From assembly GCA_023159155.1 (NCBI GenBank), contig JAJNNX010000012.1, positions 186,001 through 250,000 of the forward strand: a stretch of DNA of 64,000 bases, written 5' to 3'. Within the stretch, counting starts at the first letter, position 1, and each line of letters begins with the position of its first letter. The position numbers and the translations under genes are program-made. The notes beneath the pieces were generated by a model, which was given only the letters and a program-made list of their open reading frames with translations, was not told the DNA's origin and made no database searches. This document shows, piece after piece, positions 24,620 through 35,520 of this stretch. This DNA comes from Ustulina deusta. Taxonomy: Eukaryota > Ascomycota > Sordariomycetes > Xylariales > Xylariaceae.

Positions 24620-26194
24620 TTAATTCTGACACACCCTGATATTCCAAAAGACACACCACGCCGCAAGGTATATGAGCGATGACGCAATGTATGGGCTACC
24701 ATACAAAGAAGCCCGGATGCCGTGATACCACAATGTTGCCATCAAAGGAGCCCCTACGAGCGACCCGAGGGTTTTCACCATCATGACGATGGAAAAGATG
24801 TGACTCTGCGCGTCACTCAGCTCGGGCCCGCTACTTTGTGCACGCGCCCACATGTTCGGTGAGTTTGCAAGCGATAGGGTGAAGATGGAAAGCGGCACGC
24901 CTAGGGCATATATTAGAAGACTGGGGACTAGCTCCCAGATGACGCCTGAAAGTCCAATGCCGAGAGCACCTAAAACGGACGATACCAGACAAAACCGTGC
25001 GTAGCGGACATGAGCGCTATCGGAGAGAGACTGAGATGTGTTGTTGCCTCGGGTGGTGAGGAAGAACGGCACCACGAATGTTAATAGAAAAAAATTGACA
25101 ATGGCTTTTGCCGAGAGTAGGTAACCTGCCGATGCGAATGTCCAATGGTAGCGTGTTGATATGTACTGGGCGAGGAGTTTTGTGTCTGCACTTGCTAGAC
25201 TGGTTAGGAACATGGATAGGAGTAGCAACGCCAGGTGGAAGTTTCCTACGGCAGAAACGAGTGTATGGGCGCGATCGACGACGGATGCAACCAGCGACGT
25301 GCGAGAAGTCTGGGCCTTTAAGGTGGGCGAAGAGATCAACGGACGTCGTGCTTCAGTCGTGTCATCTGGGACATGGTCCTTGACTGGTAATAGCAATATA
25401 GTCGGAAGCGCTAGCAGGAGGAAGATGCTTCCCAACCAGAATGGAAGAGAGAGTTTTATAGTCATGGCAGCTGCCGCTATTGCAGGGCTGAGGAAGCCAA
25501 CGACAGAAGTCAAAGCTGTCATTCTACTGAAGTAGATCGCTCTAGCAAGCGGAGAATATCAGTTAGCGATCGCAGATGTTGAGTCAGGCGACAAACCGAG
25601 TTATGCCATCCTCGCCTATTTTGGACGCGAGCCCATATATAAGAGAATTGAATACCGTGTCGCCACCAAGTATAGAAAGAGAGGCGCCAGCAATAGCAGC
25701 TTGTGGCGGAAGATAGTCTTCCAAATAAGCGATGCCAAGGGTCCAGAAAAGCATGAACAGTCGAGGCACGAGGTTGAGCAACAATATCCTACCTCGACCA
25801 TAACGTTCAGAGAGAAATGTGAGCGGTATCGTCATGACGAAGTCTTCATTAAAGATGCAGATTAGCAGTGGCGCCATGAGAAGAGATGGATAAACTCACC
25901 ACCTGCGACCCAGAGCGTCTCAAAAGAACCCATAATGTAGGCTAAGTCTTGCTGCACTGGTACCACCTTGCAAAGCTTTTCATCTACATCGCGGTCGGAA
26001 CCATAATATGCTCGACAGAGACGTCGCTCAAGGAGCCGGTTTAGCGGGATGTTAGAGATGCCATTAGTGAGGTTGACCAGGAGCAAGAGGAAAAGAACAA
26101 GCCATATCGGTGACGGAGACCTCCGGCCGCTACTTCGCATAACACCGCGAGAATCATCTAACGCTGGGCCTTGGATGCTGTCGTCTTGATCCAT
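24620..26194 (-). CDS. Major facilitator superfamily transporter
   Basis: Three exons (26194-25900, 25843-25597 and 25541-24620) give 487 residues. Two introns of 56 and 55 bp have GTGAGT and GTTTGT donors. After a hydrophilic N-terminus (MDQDDSIQGPALDDSRG) the first membrane helix begins at about residue 36 (PIWLVLFLLLLVNLTNG). Helices 2-6 include the loop 2-3 motif PLTFLSERYGRGRILLLN, the family's G-x-x-x-D-R-x-G-R signature in a divergent form. A charged central loop follows, then the second half with NFFLLTFVVPFF and LVGAPLMATLWYHGIR near the end. I cannot name the substrate; the layout resembles the fungal group of putative drug or small-molecule carriers. Upstream in-frame sequence lacks conservation, so I chose the ATG at 26194. 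It is divergently arranged with the F-box gene. Confidence 0.9.
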
Positions 26195-26586
26195 TCTGGA
26201 GCGCGTGCGACTTGACTCTGGCACGGCACAAAGATGAATCACACATTCTCGTAGCTGTTGGAGTGGAGGGTTCTCCTTGTCGGTGATGGAATATTGGAGT
26301 GCCCAGGTGATACGAACAGCCCCGGAAATAACATAAGCGCGATGCATGAATAACCCCGACTCGATAGCTAGGTAGGCAGAAGGTATCTGCTGCATGTACA
26401 TACAAGGTTTAAAGACGGGTAGCAGATTGGAGAGTTTACTAAGTAGATCTGAGATCTGCATGTCAGCGCACTCCCGAATCCAGCATTGTGCGCCAGCAAG
26501 GAATCTATTGAAGTAAATAGTATCCTGTTTTTCACATTGCCCATAGGAATCCCCGAAGCCGTGGATCCCACTCATCGGAAATAGTC
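26195..26586. promoter_or_regulatory. Shared upstream region of the divergent MFS and F-box genes
   Basis: 392 bp separate the two divergent start codons, so they must share promoter sequence. I see no clear TATA box. This is inferred from gene orientation only. Confidence 0.4.
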
Positions 26587-27582
26587 ATGCCGAAGATCGA
26601 CATCCGTGAGGATGATGAGTTGGGGGTGCTAGATGACAAGACAGAGGCTCTAACTCTCCGCTCAAAGCGTACCGAGCGTGTTCGGAAGAAGCAGACGAAG
26701 AAGACCATGAAAGCGAAAAACCCCCCTCAAGACTTTCTGGGCCTGTTACCCTATGAGCTGATCATCGAGATCCTCACTCTTCTAAAGCCGAGTGAGCTCT
26801 TTCAATTGCAACGGACGAGCAGGTCGTTCTATCATTTCATCGCCCGGGAGGAGACACGGATTGCTCGGGCTGTGTCGGCTTGGCGTTATTCTTGTTTGGA
26901 GAAATCCTTTCGACTGCCCGTGTTGCTCGCGGATATCGACCCCGCCATCCAACGCCTCCTGCAAATACCAGAGCGCCAGGAAATTCTGACAATTCACAAG
27001 AAGCCATATCAGCATATCAGGCCCCCGGAGCCTACCGAGGTGTGCACGTGTCTTACTTGCACGCTGAGATGGTCCGCGCTCGCCATCATCGTCGATTTCT
27101 CCCACTGGCAGGGACATCTCGACAAGGGCGAACCCATTCCTATGATTCTACGAGGAAAGTCTCCGGAATGGAACCAGACTATTATTTCCGCTCACGCGAA
27201 CATTGTACGGAAGGCACTGTATAGTCCTCTCTGGCATGCTCGCCTGCTCGAACTCCACCTGGATTCGACTACGCGGTCAATACGTCGTCATGTCGCAAAT
27301 AGGGGCAACAAGCGACGGCGATTTCGAATGACCGAGGACGATGTGAATTCAGGTACAGATGCCTTTCTGGCGCGGAGCGGCCCCCCCTCGCTAGACATCC
27401 CATACCACAGAGATAATTACTACCTACTCGAGACCTTCGTGCCAAATCGTAGCTGGAGCCAGGACCTGTCCAGATGGCTCTATGTCCCCGCCGAACAACA
27501 TGACAGGGATATTGAGTTTGTTATTATGTGGGCAGAACGTGCAAGGAGGGCTGAGCTCGAGCAACAAGTCGGGCAAGAGTGA
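26587..27582 (+). CDS. F-box domain protein
   Basis: This is a single-exon, 331-residue protein. A basic patch (RSKRTERVRKKQTKKTMKAK, about residues 25-44) looks like a nuclear localisation signal. It is followed by an F-box at about 48-95: DFLGLLPYELIIEILTLLKP, then SELFQLQRTSRSFYHFI. F-box proteins bind SKP1 and recruit substrates to SCF ubiquitin ligases. The long C-terminal part has no WD or leucine-rich repeats. It contains CTCLTC (about 155-160) and Trp-rich segments, as in many lineage-specific fungal F-box proteins. The ATG at 26587 follows a short intergenic region shared with the MFS gene. The substrate is unknown. Confidence 0.86.
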   Translation: MPKIDIREDDELGVLDDKTEALTLRSKRTERVRKKQTKKTMKAKNPPQDFLGLLPYELIIEILTLLKPSELFQLQRTSRSFYHFIAREETRIARAVSAWRYSCLEKSFRLPVLLADIDPAIQRLLQIPERQEILTIHKKPYQHIRPPEPTEVCTCLTCTLRWSALAIIVDFSHWQGHLDKGEPIPMILRGKSPEWNQTIISAHANIVRKALYSPLWHARLLELHLDSTTRSIRRHVANRGNKRRRFRMTEDDVNSGTDAFLARSGPPSLDIPYHRDNYYLLETFVPNRSWSQDLSRWLYVPAEQHDRDIEFVIMWAERARRAELEQQVGQE

Positions 27583-28104
27583 CGGAACAGACCTCGAGCC
27601 TCCGGGCACAACCTAAAAGAGCATGATCGTATTAGGTTTCTGGACTATTGAAAGTGTTGAACATCATCCTGATTCCTATTCGAACCCGTTAGGAATGACA
27701 TAAGGAGAGTTTCCCGTCTCAACACTTGCTAGAGTCACGGCTTAATTTCTCGCCAATACGCTTGTGTCTCCGCCCCCTTCTTCTTCTTCACGCCCCTCAG
27801 CATGAGGTAGTCTACATGTCAATAGCTCACAAAAGCAATCTGCCACTATTCTTTCCAATTGCCTGTCTAACATTAGAGATATAGCGAAGACTATATTCAT
27901 CGGTTTATTGTCGATACTGGTATGCCATCGCAGCCGGCTGTCCTCTCCTGCCGCCTATAACGATTTAACTACATCTACCGCAATGAATGGCCATCTGTGA
28001 CAATATCCACCGACGAATGGCGATTTCATAGTGATGCTGGTTCGAAGGCTGATGGTCTGCATTCTAATAGAAGTGCAAATTTTAACGTAGGAGCTCAAAG
28101 AACA
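27583..28104. other. Convergent 3' intergenic region
   Basis: 3' flanks of the F-box gene and of the SANT-domain gene, which converge here. No gene was seen. Confidence 0.5.
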
Positions 28105-30018
28105 CTACAGTTGGACTATGGCCTTGGAAATGATGGTAGGTTCCCCCATTGTTGACTCGCCATCGGTCACGAAGAAGTTGCGATAGTTCACCACGTGTCT
28201 CTTGGTATCAATCTTCAGGGACGGCAATGATCCCTCATCTGGGGGCTTCTGATATGCGTACAGCGCAGGAAAGAGGCACAGCTTGATACGCTCTGCCTCT
28301 TTTTTTAGCTGAACAGATGATTCATCAAGATCCGGTTGCGCCCTTGAACCCAGTGGGTTGTATCCGTCATATCTCCAAGTGTGTCGTCGCATGGTTTCGG
28401 GATTGAACTCGGCACCAGTAGCAGGGAACACGAGGGCGTAGTGAGATTTTGAGAGGAGGAGTTTCGATTTCATGGCCAATACCCTGGCGAAAATAGGCTG
28501 GAAGAATTCATTCTTTGGCACACTAGCGGCGAGGCCGAGATGTTGGGTTTGACCCTGATGGTAGTTCCATTCAACTAAGAGGTGGTAGATCTCATTGGCC
28601 AAGTCGCGGGATTTCGCTGGGATCATTTCTTCGAGGAAATATCGATCAGAGAACAATGAATTATGAGCCAAAAGATCAAGACTCTCGAGGGCTGAGTAAT
28701 CGCCTATTCAGCTCGTGAGTCTCCGTTTGAAATTATCAGGGGTACGAGCAGACGTGGAAAATTAAGGTACCTTTGATTAGGATCTGTTCCCTGTATCCGC
28801 GGAGGATAAGCGACTCGGAACCTAGTGAATCGGGAAACGACGACTCGAAAGCCAGTTCACAGATTAGTGCCGCTGTCAGTGATCGTGCGAGTTGGTAATC
28901 CGATATATTAGTGGATAGGATATATGTGTTGAATTGACCAATAGGCATGCCAGAGACTCTTGTGATAAGTCGCCGTAATTGAACGGACTCTTCTGGAAGG
29001 GGCTGTGTGGTCGAAGAAGAACAACCAAGAGCAGAACATGTTTTAGCTAAACGATCCTCGAGCCAGTCTAGCTCGTCACGGATCCAGCTTATGGTAGGTC
29101 CGAGAGAGTCTGACTTCACGAGGAGCTCGTTGGATTGGGATGCTCGGATATCCTGGAGTTGCCTCTTGAGAGCTGAGTTATCATTTCGGAGTTTGTGAAG
29201 TACTTCTAGATTGTGCGGAGAATTGTTGCTAGCATCAACGTCTCGAAGAAGTCTATCGTTTCCCTTCCGAATAATAGACAGTTCATTCTCTAGGTGACAT
29301 ATCCGATGTTGCTGTGCAGTGAGTCTTGCTTCCTTTGCGGCCATCAATCTCGCATTCCTGTCGATCTCTCCTGACAGCGATGAATCAGAGCAGAGAGAAT
29401 CTGGAAACATATCAGAGGTTTGCACGCCAATACTTCGAAAAGGATAGCTGCGGGCGGAACTCTGTGAGTTTTCGGCGCCGGGGGCTAACTTGCTACCCTC
29501 CTCGAGTTTGGCTGAAGAAGGCTCTTCATCAGAAGAGGAACGATCCTATACGTGTGCTTAGACTCGAAATCTTCATATATCAACGGGTAGGTGCTTACCG
29601 CATCCTGCTCATCCCCCTCTACGCAAAATTCTGAGCCTGGATAAGATGGAGTGCTTCCTAAAGAGCTGAGGACCGATGATTCGCGGCTCTGCTCTGGTGG
29701 TTCTAGTTCGTGGCAGAGCTGTCGAATTCGTTGCCGACTTTCCTCCTCAAGCTCGAGAATTGATGACCCTTTTAACCAGATAATTTGGGGGGAGGTATTG
29801 GGACAGTACGTTTTCCGGAACCATATCACTTTCCAAGTACATTGTCTTTGGGTAGGGGCTCTTTGAGTAACGATTCTCATGCGACTAGCAACAGTGGTGT
29901 CGAAGTCGATGTCATACCGGATGCAATGATCTAACCAAGCTAGAAGGTGCTCCTCCTCTTCGGCACTCCACCTCGTTGCTCTAGTACGATTGCAAGACCG
30001 TTTTTTTCGGCTTGGCAT
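28105..30018 (-). CDS. SANT/Myb-like and coiled-coil protein with an uncharacterised C-terminal domain
   Basis: Three exons (30018-29599, 29545-28771 and 28691-28105) give 593 residues; introns are 53 and 79 bp. The basic N-terminus (MPSRKKRSCNR) precedes a SANT/Myb-like helix set starting TRWSAEEEEHLLAWLDHCI (about 14-75), suggesting DNA or chromatin binding. A Ser/Glu-rich linker follows. Then comes a coiled coil (about 190-270: ARLMAAKEARLTAQQHRICH, then LENELSIIRK and LHKLRNDNSALKRQLQDI). The folded-looking C-terminal half ends with NYRNFFVTDGESTMGEPT. I do not recognise the C-terminal domain. An all-intact frame and good splice sites argue for a functional gene. It differs from the broken SANT locus at 13375-14852, where the SANT units are C-terminal. 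A transcription regulator or domesticated transposon protein are both possible. Confidence 0.8.
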
Positions 30019-31106
30019 TCTGAACAAACTGCAAGGCCGTTTAGAGTTTTTTTTTCGGTTTCAATCATGTGGAATGGCTGGTTGTTTTTGGTCGGCGTAG
30101 AAAGGACTAGGGTTGTCCAAAAGTGTGCTCACTGTGGCCATGACTCACAGGTACCTGTAATTGCGCCTAAACTGTGTATCCTCTAGATAGTCTACGTACA
30201 TTTACGATCGAGAATTGATCCTGGGGAGGAGACGACCAGCTCGGACGGGGAAGCCACTGTGTCCAGGCCCATCCGGGATGGAGACTTACAAGTACACTAG
30301 AGAGAACAGCCACTTTTTACCAGTTGTTGGACCTAATTATTATGATCTGCACTCTGACCCCTCAGAATTCGTAGGTACATCAATAAGTTGGTAATTAGTC
30401 AGTCGGGCAGTCAGTATGTAAGCAGTAGGTTACACCTAGTTGCACATATATATTATTGTTAGTAGCTGTAAAACGGACGTATAGGTAACTTGCCTTGTAT
30501 ATAGACCTATACTTAGTGTACTACCTAACAGCGGCAGCGGTGCTTTGAATAATACAGCCCTACGTACAAATAGTATAGCTAGGTACCTATTCCATATCCT
30601 TGGTTAGGTACACAAGGGTAGGCGGGTGTGTATGTAAGTAGGTAGGGATGTGTACCGGTACGCTAAAAGCGATAGAGAAACGTGGGCGGACTAGGATGTT
30701 ATGGATTTCTCTACATATACATGCTATATTAAATTGGTTGTGGCTGAGAAGAATAAATGTGCTTCCGGGTCCCTCAATCTCACAGCACAGTATGTTGAAC
30801 CGTTTGCACATCCTACGGGATAGGGACCAGCTTGCCGCTTAGGTTTCATTGGCTGACAAAGTTTTCAATGATCTGATCTGATCTGTTTGGGACCGGCTTG
30901 CTGCCTATACTATGTTCCACCGGTCGTCGATGTTGAAATGAAGTCATAATTTAAGGATCCATACCTACATCGCCGGCTAATTATGGGTTCAAGAGTGGAT
31001 GGGCCGCCAACGTCGGCACGCTACGGAGGAGGTATGATAGATCTTGGGAGCCCATTCTGTATTCGGTTCACAACTTCTCTTACACGAACCCACATTAGTT
31101 TTCACA
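30019..31106. other. Divergent intergenic region
   Basis: Upstream regions of the SANT-domain gene (minus) and the Hsp70-like gene (plus). TAGGTACCTA-type motifs lie near 30585 and 30640. No further gene was seen. Confidence 0.5.
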
Positions 31107-33804
31107 ATGTCATCTGGCATCAATAATGTTAACGCGCGGGCGATCTCTGTGGAGCTGGGCGAGGAATACCACACGATGGGGTTGAGTCCTTCTGCTGAAG
31201 CGCAAGAGAACTACACAATACCAAAGCCTGAAAATATCGAAGACTACATGCTCGCTGAGATTGATGACGACAGCCCATCAAAGAGATTGATCTTATCTAT
31301 CGACTTTGGCACTACTTACTCGGCCGTGTCTTACATACCGTTATCCGACCACCAACGCCGGAACCATATTAGCTCCACTGACATATGCACAATCGAAAAT
31401 TATCCCGGCGATAAGAACCGAGAGGCAGGAAGCCAGATGAAAAAAGAGGTTCCCACCGAGGTAATGTACCCTCTGGACCCGAATTTTCGCAAAACGTCGA
31501 GCTTGAGCCGCCTGGAAACTATCCTTAAACCAGACCCATATGATCCCGGAAACCGAACAGATGTAATGGGGATGGACGCTACGGAGTACGATATATCAAT
31601 GCTGACATCGGATTCCGGAGACTTCAAATGGGGTTATAAGATGCACGAGGCCTGGGCTAAGCCTGCCACCCATTTCAGACAAACGAGCAAGGCAATGAAT
31701 CGGTTCAAGTTACTCCTCGACCAGAGTCCTCAGACTGAAACAGTCCGCCGGGGCCTTCGATCCACATTGAACTATCTAGCTTCCAAGAGGATTGTGAAGT
31801 CTGAGGTGGGAGTGATTGCGGATTTCCTCACATACCTGCTGCGCCACGTCAAGAACCAACTCCGGTCACTCCGACTATACGATGACTACCGAATGGAAAT
31901 GGTGCTGTGCGTCCCCGCGATCTGGACTCAGAAGGCATGTCGTGATATGCAAGTGGCTTTAGTTGCAGCTATGAAGGCGGCTCCGTTCAAAGGTGTTGAT
32001 TTGTCTTGCCAGGCGATCGAAAATTTGTTCCTGGTCTCTGAGCCAGAAGCCGCAGCCGCGTTTATCTTGGATACTGACCAAGATATTCATGTAAGTGGCC
32101 TTATCGTCCCTTCTGAAGTGATGACTGATGTTCTGACGGCGTAAAGGCTGGGCAAACGTTTGTCCTGCTAGATGCTGGTAAGGACTTCTTCCTCCTATGT
32201 AAACACTTTGCTCACAACTTCAAGGCGGAGGAACCGTTGACGCAAACACGTACGCCGTTAGCCAGACGCAACCCTTGAGATTAAGTGAAGAGGTAGTCAC
32301 TCCTGGAGGTAAGGACTCTCTCACGATCGCCAGCATCCAGGCTTACTAGATTCAGGTGGTCTTTGCGGGTCAAGTTACCTAAATGAGGGATTTCGAATAA
32401 TGCTTCACGAACGGCTGAAAACCGAAAAACATTATCTCGAGCACGGCAAAATCACTCTGAGCGGAATCGTCGAAAGTATCATGATGAATGAATTCGAGTA
32501 TAAGACGAAACGACAGTTTGACATCTATGACGAACAGAAGATGTACGAGACCTACTACTGTGCTAACTTGGAAGATAATGAGGATAAAGGGTTTTGGGAG
32601 AGCTGCATAGTAGTCCGGCAGTGAGTTATCAATTTTCTTCTTGAATGGACAGAGCATTGCTAAATGATAGTCACTTTTAGCGACCAAATTGAAGCCATCT
32701 TCACCCCCTGCCTGAAGCAGATTGCTGAAATCATGGAAGGCCAGATTGAATCCGCAAGGGCCAAGGGAATTCGCGTTGATGTAAGTTCTTCATGTTCGTG
32801 CCGGATTTTCGGAGTCAATATTGATTATTTTCTTAGAAAGTTATCCTCGTTGGCGGTTTTGCCGGTTCTCCGTCTCTTCGAGGTTATTTGGAGCGGCACC
32901 TTCGAATGCTTTCGATTAGAATTGGCTTCGATGTGGATTGGGTTGTTCGAGAGAACAAGTGAGTTGTTTCCATACTGATCTGGATGCGTGAATTGTTAAC
33001 ATTAAGTTTAGGGTCGCGGCTGTTGCCTCCGGGGCCGTTTTACGCGCGTTGAACAAGGATAACGGACCAAGGCGACTTCTACGATCGAGTTATGGAATCC
33101 GTAGAGATGAACCGCACGACCGACGACTCCATGGGAAGAGCGCCAAACCATATCGTGATCCAATAGACGGTCTGATGTATATGCGGACGATCGATTGGGT
33201 TCTTCAGCGTGTAGGTTGTGTATAGAAATGTGCAAGCAACATGAGGAACTAATTCTAGACTCAGACGACTGTGCTTCTCCCTATATGGAAGTGCGATCCA
33301 TTCCTCTGCATTCACACCTTTAAAGAAGATGAAACTCTATTTATATGTCAGGAATGCCTCTATGTCTCTGACACCGCGACCAAGTCCCACCTTTCCTTGA
33401 GATCTCCTCGAAACCGGAGTAAGTAGAACTTATCACTCCCCTCTTTTGAGAAACCCGGCTTACTGATCCGCAATTGAATTTTATCTAGAAGCTGAACAAG
33501 TTGGAACAATAATTGTGGACTTTACGTTCCTGCGAGAACAAGGCCTAATAAAAGCCAGAAGGGAAATGACACCTGACGGCGAATATGTAGGAAAAAAACA
33601 TTATAGGGTCACCTATACAATGGTGATCAAGGTAAGAGGTAGGGATCTACAATGTGAGTGTTCCGCTGCTCATCTCTCCCACCTCACAAGCCGATGGAGA
33701 TTAAGCTGACGATGAATTACCAAGGCTATGCAATATACAATGGTAGGACGGTGGTACGTTGCCGGGTTAACATTGCTTCGGCCTTCCAGCCTGGTGTCGA
33801 ATGA
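31107..33804 (+). CDS. Hsp70-like (DnaK-family) actin-fold ATPase
   Basis: Ten exons: 31107-32090, 32147-32177, 32225-32308, 32356-32620, 32681-32780, 32837-32958, 33012-33210, 33259-33418, 33489-33653 and 33725-33804. They give 729 residues. The actin-fold ATPase motifs are all present: phosphate-1 LSIDFGTTYSAV (about 64-75), connect segment FLVSEPEAAAAFI (about 311-323), phosphate-2 FVLLDAGGGTVDANTY (about 333-348), and the adenosine motif KVILVGGFAGSPSLRGYL (about 489-506), followed by VASGAVLRALN. This matches the divergent HSPA12-like Hsp70s that are expanded in filamentous fungi. They lack a classical substrate-binding domain and EEVD tail, and none is seen here. The C-terminal region (about 595-729) includes a Cys-rich patch (KCDPFLC and ICQEC), and the protein ends in AFQPGVE. 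The client or role is unknown. Confidence 0.93.
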
Positions 33805-35193
33805 ACTAGAACACCTCCTTACGGGCCATTTTATCCATATATAACAGCCCCTCCAATATAAGTCAAGTTAAATCAATAACGATGTAGTATCTCCTTACAG
33901 TCTCAATGATAATGCGATCTCCAAATATAATGAAGTTGACCTGAAACCATACTCAGTTCACTCAGCAAAACATCTGGCCCATGGTCAACTAATTAAGACA
34001 TTGTGAACGGTTTATTGGGATCAAATTTTGATCTGATTGCTGCAAGGTCAGTTAAGGTAGCGTGATCTGGAGTGGGGAGCATTGGAGGCGGAGGAACAGT
34101 TGGAATACTTTTCCCGTCATGACTGGTGAGGGAAGCAAGAGGTGGTGTTTTCAGTGGAAGCAGTGACGAAGGAACGAGATAATGGCTGGGAGACATGGAA
34201 TCACGGTGATGAAAGCGAAATAAATGGGCTGGTTTATTCTCGGCCTGTAGCACTTGATGTTGACCACACCACATTCCTCCTCTTCCAGCCATCTCACATT
34301 ATCATGACTCAAGGTCTCACCCCTTGCCGACCGCGAGAAGAAGAGGCAGAACGAATTGGGTTAGTCTCTCCGGAATGGGCTAATCATATATATGCCTTGC
34401 AATTATAAGTCAGACCTAGCCACTGGGACTATAAGCCGTAGGCCCCCCCCCCCCCGTCCCACCAGAAAAGAACCCGCGCGGTCTACCTATATGAGTGGTT
34501 GGGTCTGTACATGTGAGATGATAATGCCTTTAAAAGTTTAGTAGATAAATTTCGTCGCATAAGCATAAACCCCCAGCCAGGTGAAACGATCGATACCCCT
34601 CCGCACACTGAAACCGTCTACGGTAGCACATGGGTTGGGACGAATGCTGCGCCATTAGGAATTGGGGGGCGGGGGGTCAACTCTCAAGGGTGATGTGTCT
34701 TTGAAGGCCTGGCTCTAGATACCTGCGGATGTGGTGTCACAGAATTTCTGACTTCCATTTCTAACTACGTGCACAGGATGGGTGCTGGATAATTCCATGT
34801 GGCTAGCTAAGGGTAGCTGGGTTCTGAGACATTGTGTGGTATTGGTAGATAAATATATACAACGAAGGGTCGCCTAGCTTTTCACCCTTCTATTTTGCGC
34901 CGGGCTTTGCTTTGAACCCAATCCTTATAGCTAAAGGGTAGGAATCATTGGCTCGAGGAGAATGGATATAACATACAAGGTCGCTGGTTAGGTAGCGGCT
35001 TCGGGCTGAGCAATGCAAAAAAACTTTAGGTATCAAAGCAAGGGACTTCCAATGTTGTGGCCCATTTGCGCGGTGTCTGAGCGAATAAATGCAGATATTG
35101 GACCATGTCTTTTGTGTAAGCGGGTATCATCTCTCTTTTTTTCCAAGACGAATCGCCATCATTCCTCATCATCGTTATTATCGCAGCCCATCC
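33805..35193. other. Intergenic interval with a poly-C tract
   Basis: 3' flanks of the Hsp70-like gene and the small conserved protein. It includes a run of C near 34443-34455, a G-rich stretch near 34663-34678 and one doubtful minus-strand ORF (33993-34292, listed separately). Confidence 0.5.
33993..34292 (-). CDS. Doubtful 99-residue ORF
   Basis: An ATG-initiated single frame beginning MAGRGGMWCGQHQ, with a proline-rich middle (VPPPPMLPTPDH) and an end LAAIRSKFDPNKPFTMS. I recognise no family and see no upstream exon. The ending has protein-like character, so I keep it at low confidence. It may equally be a chance frame in the 3' flank of the Hsp70-like gene. Confidence 0.25.
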   Translation of the reverse strand: MAGRGGMWCGQHQVLQAENKPAHLFRFHHRDSMSPSHYLVPSSLLPLKTPPLASLTSHDGKSIPTVPPPPMLPTPDHATLTDLAAIRSKFDPNKPFTMS

Positions 35194-35520
35194 CTACCAA
35201 TCACGGCGGGAATTTTTGGAGCCGAACCCTGGCATCGAAGAGAATCTATGTAATCTCCTGGATTGTGGTGAGGTCTGGGATTGGTCCGGGGATTCGGGGA
35301 CGGTAGGCATCTCAATGCTACGACGTCCATTCGCGCGGGTGGTCGAGACGTTTGAGCTATTGGTCGAGGAGCCCGTCGAACTAGGTGTCTGGAGCACGTA
35401 TTCGCCGTCTACATACATGGCATTGCTGACGAAGGTGGACCGTCGATGACGATTACGTGTATATCTTTTCTCAAGGCGATACAGTTCCAGCTTAGAATGG
35501 AGCTTTTCGAGGAAACCCAT
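35194..35520 (-). CDS. Small conserved fungal protein of unknown function
   Basis: This is a single-exon, 108-residue protein. The N-terminal 45 residues (MGFLEKLHSKLELYRLEKRY, then a TRNRHRR basic run and SNAMYVDGEYVLQ) form an amphipathic helix with a conserved-looking block that I associate with small Pezizomycotina proteins. The rest is Ser/Thr/Arg-rich and disordered, with possible phosphorylation sites (RRLHRFSSMP), ending in RRDW. There is no signal peptide or membrane helix. The promoter side (35521-36700) is long and gene-free. I am confident it is coding but not of any function. Confidence 0.78.
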   Translation of the reverse strand: MGFLEKLHSKLELYRLEKRYTRNRHRRSTFVSNAMYVDGEYVLQTPSSTGSSTNSSNVSTTRANGRRSIEMPTVPESPDQSQTSPQSRRLHRFSSMPGFGSKNSRRDW

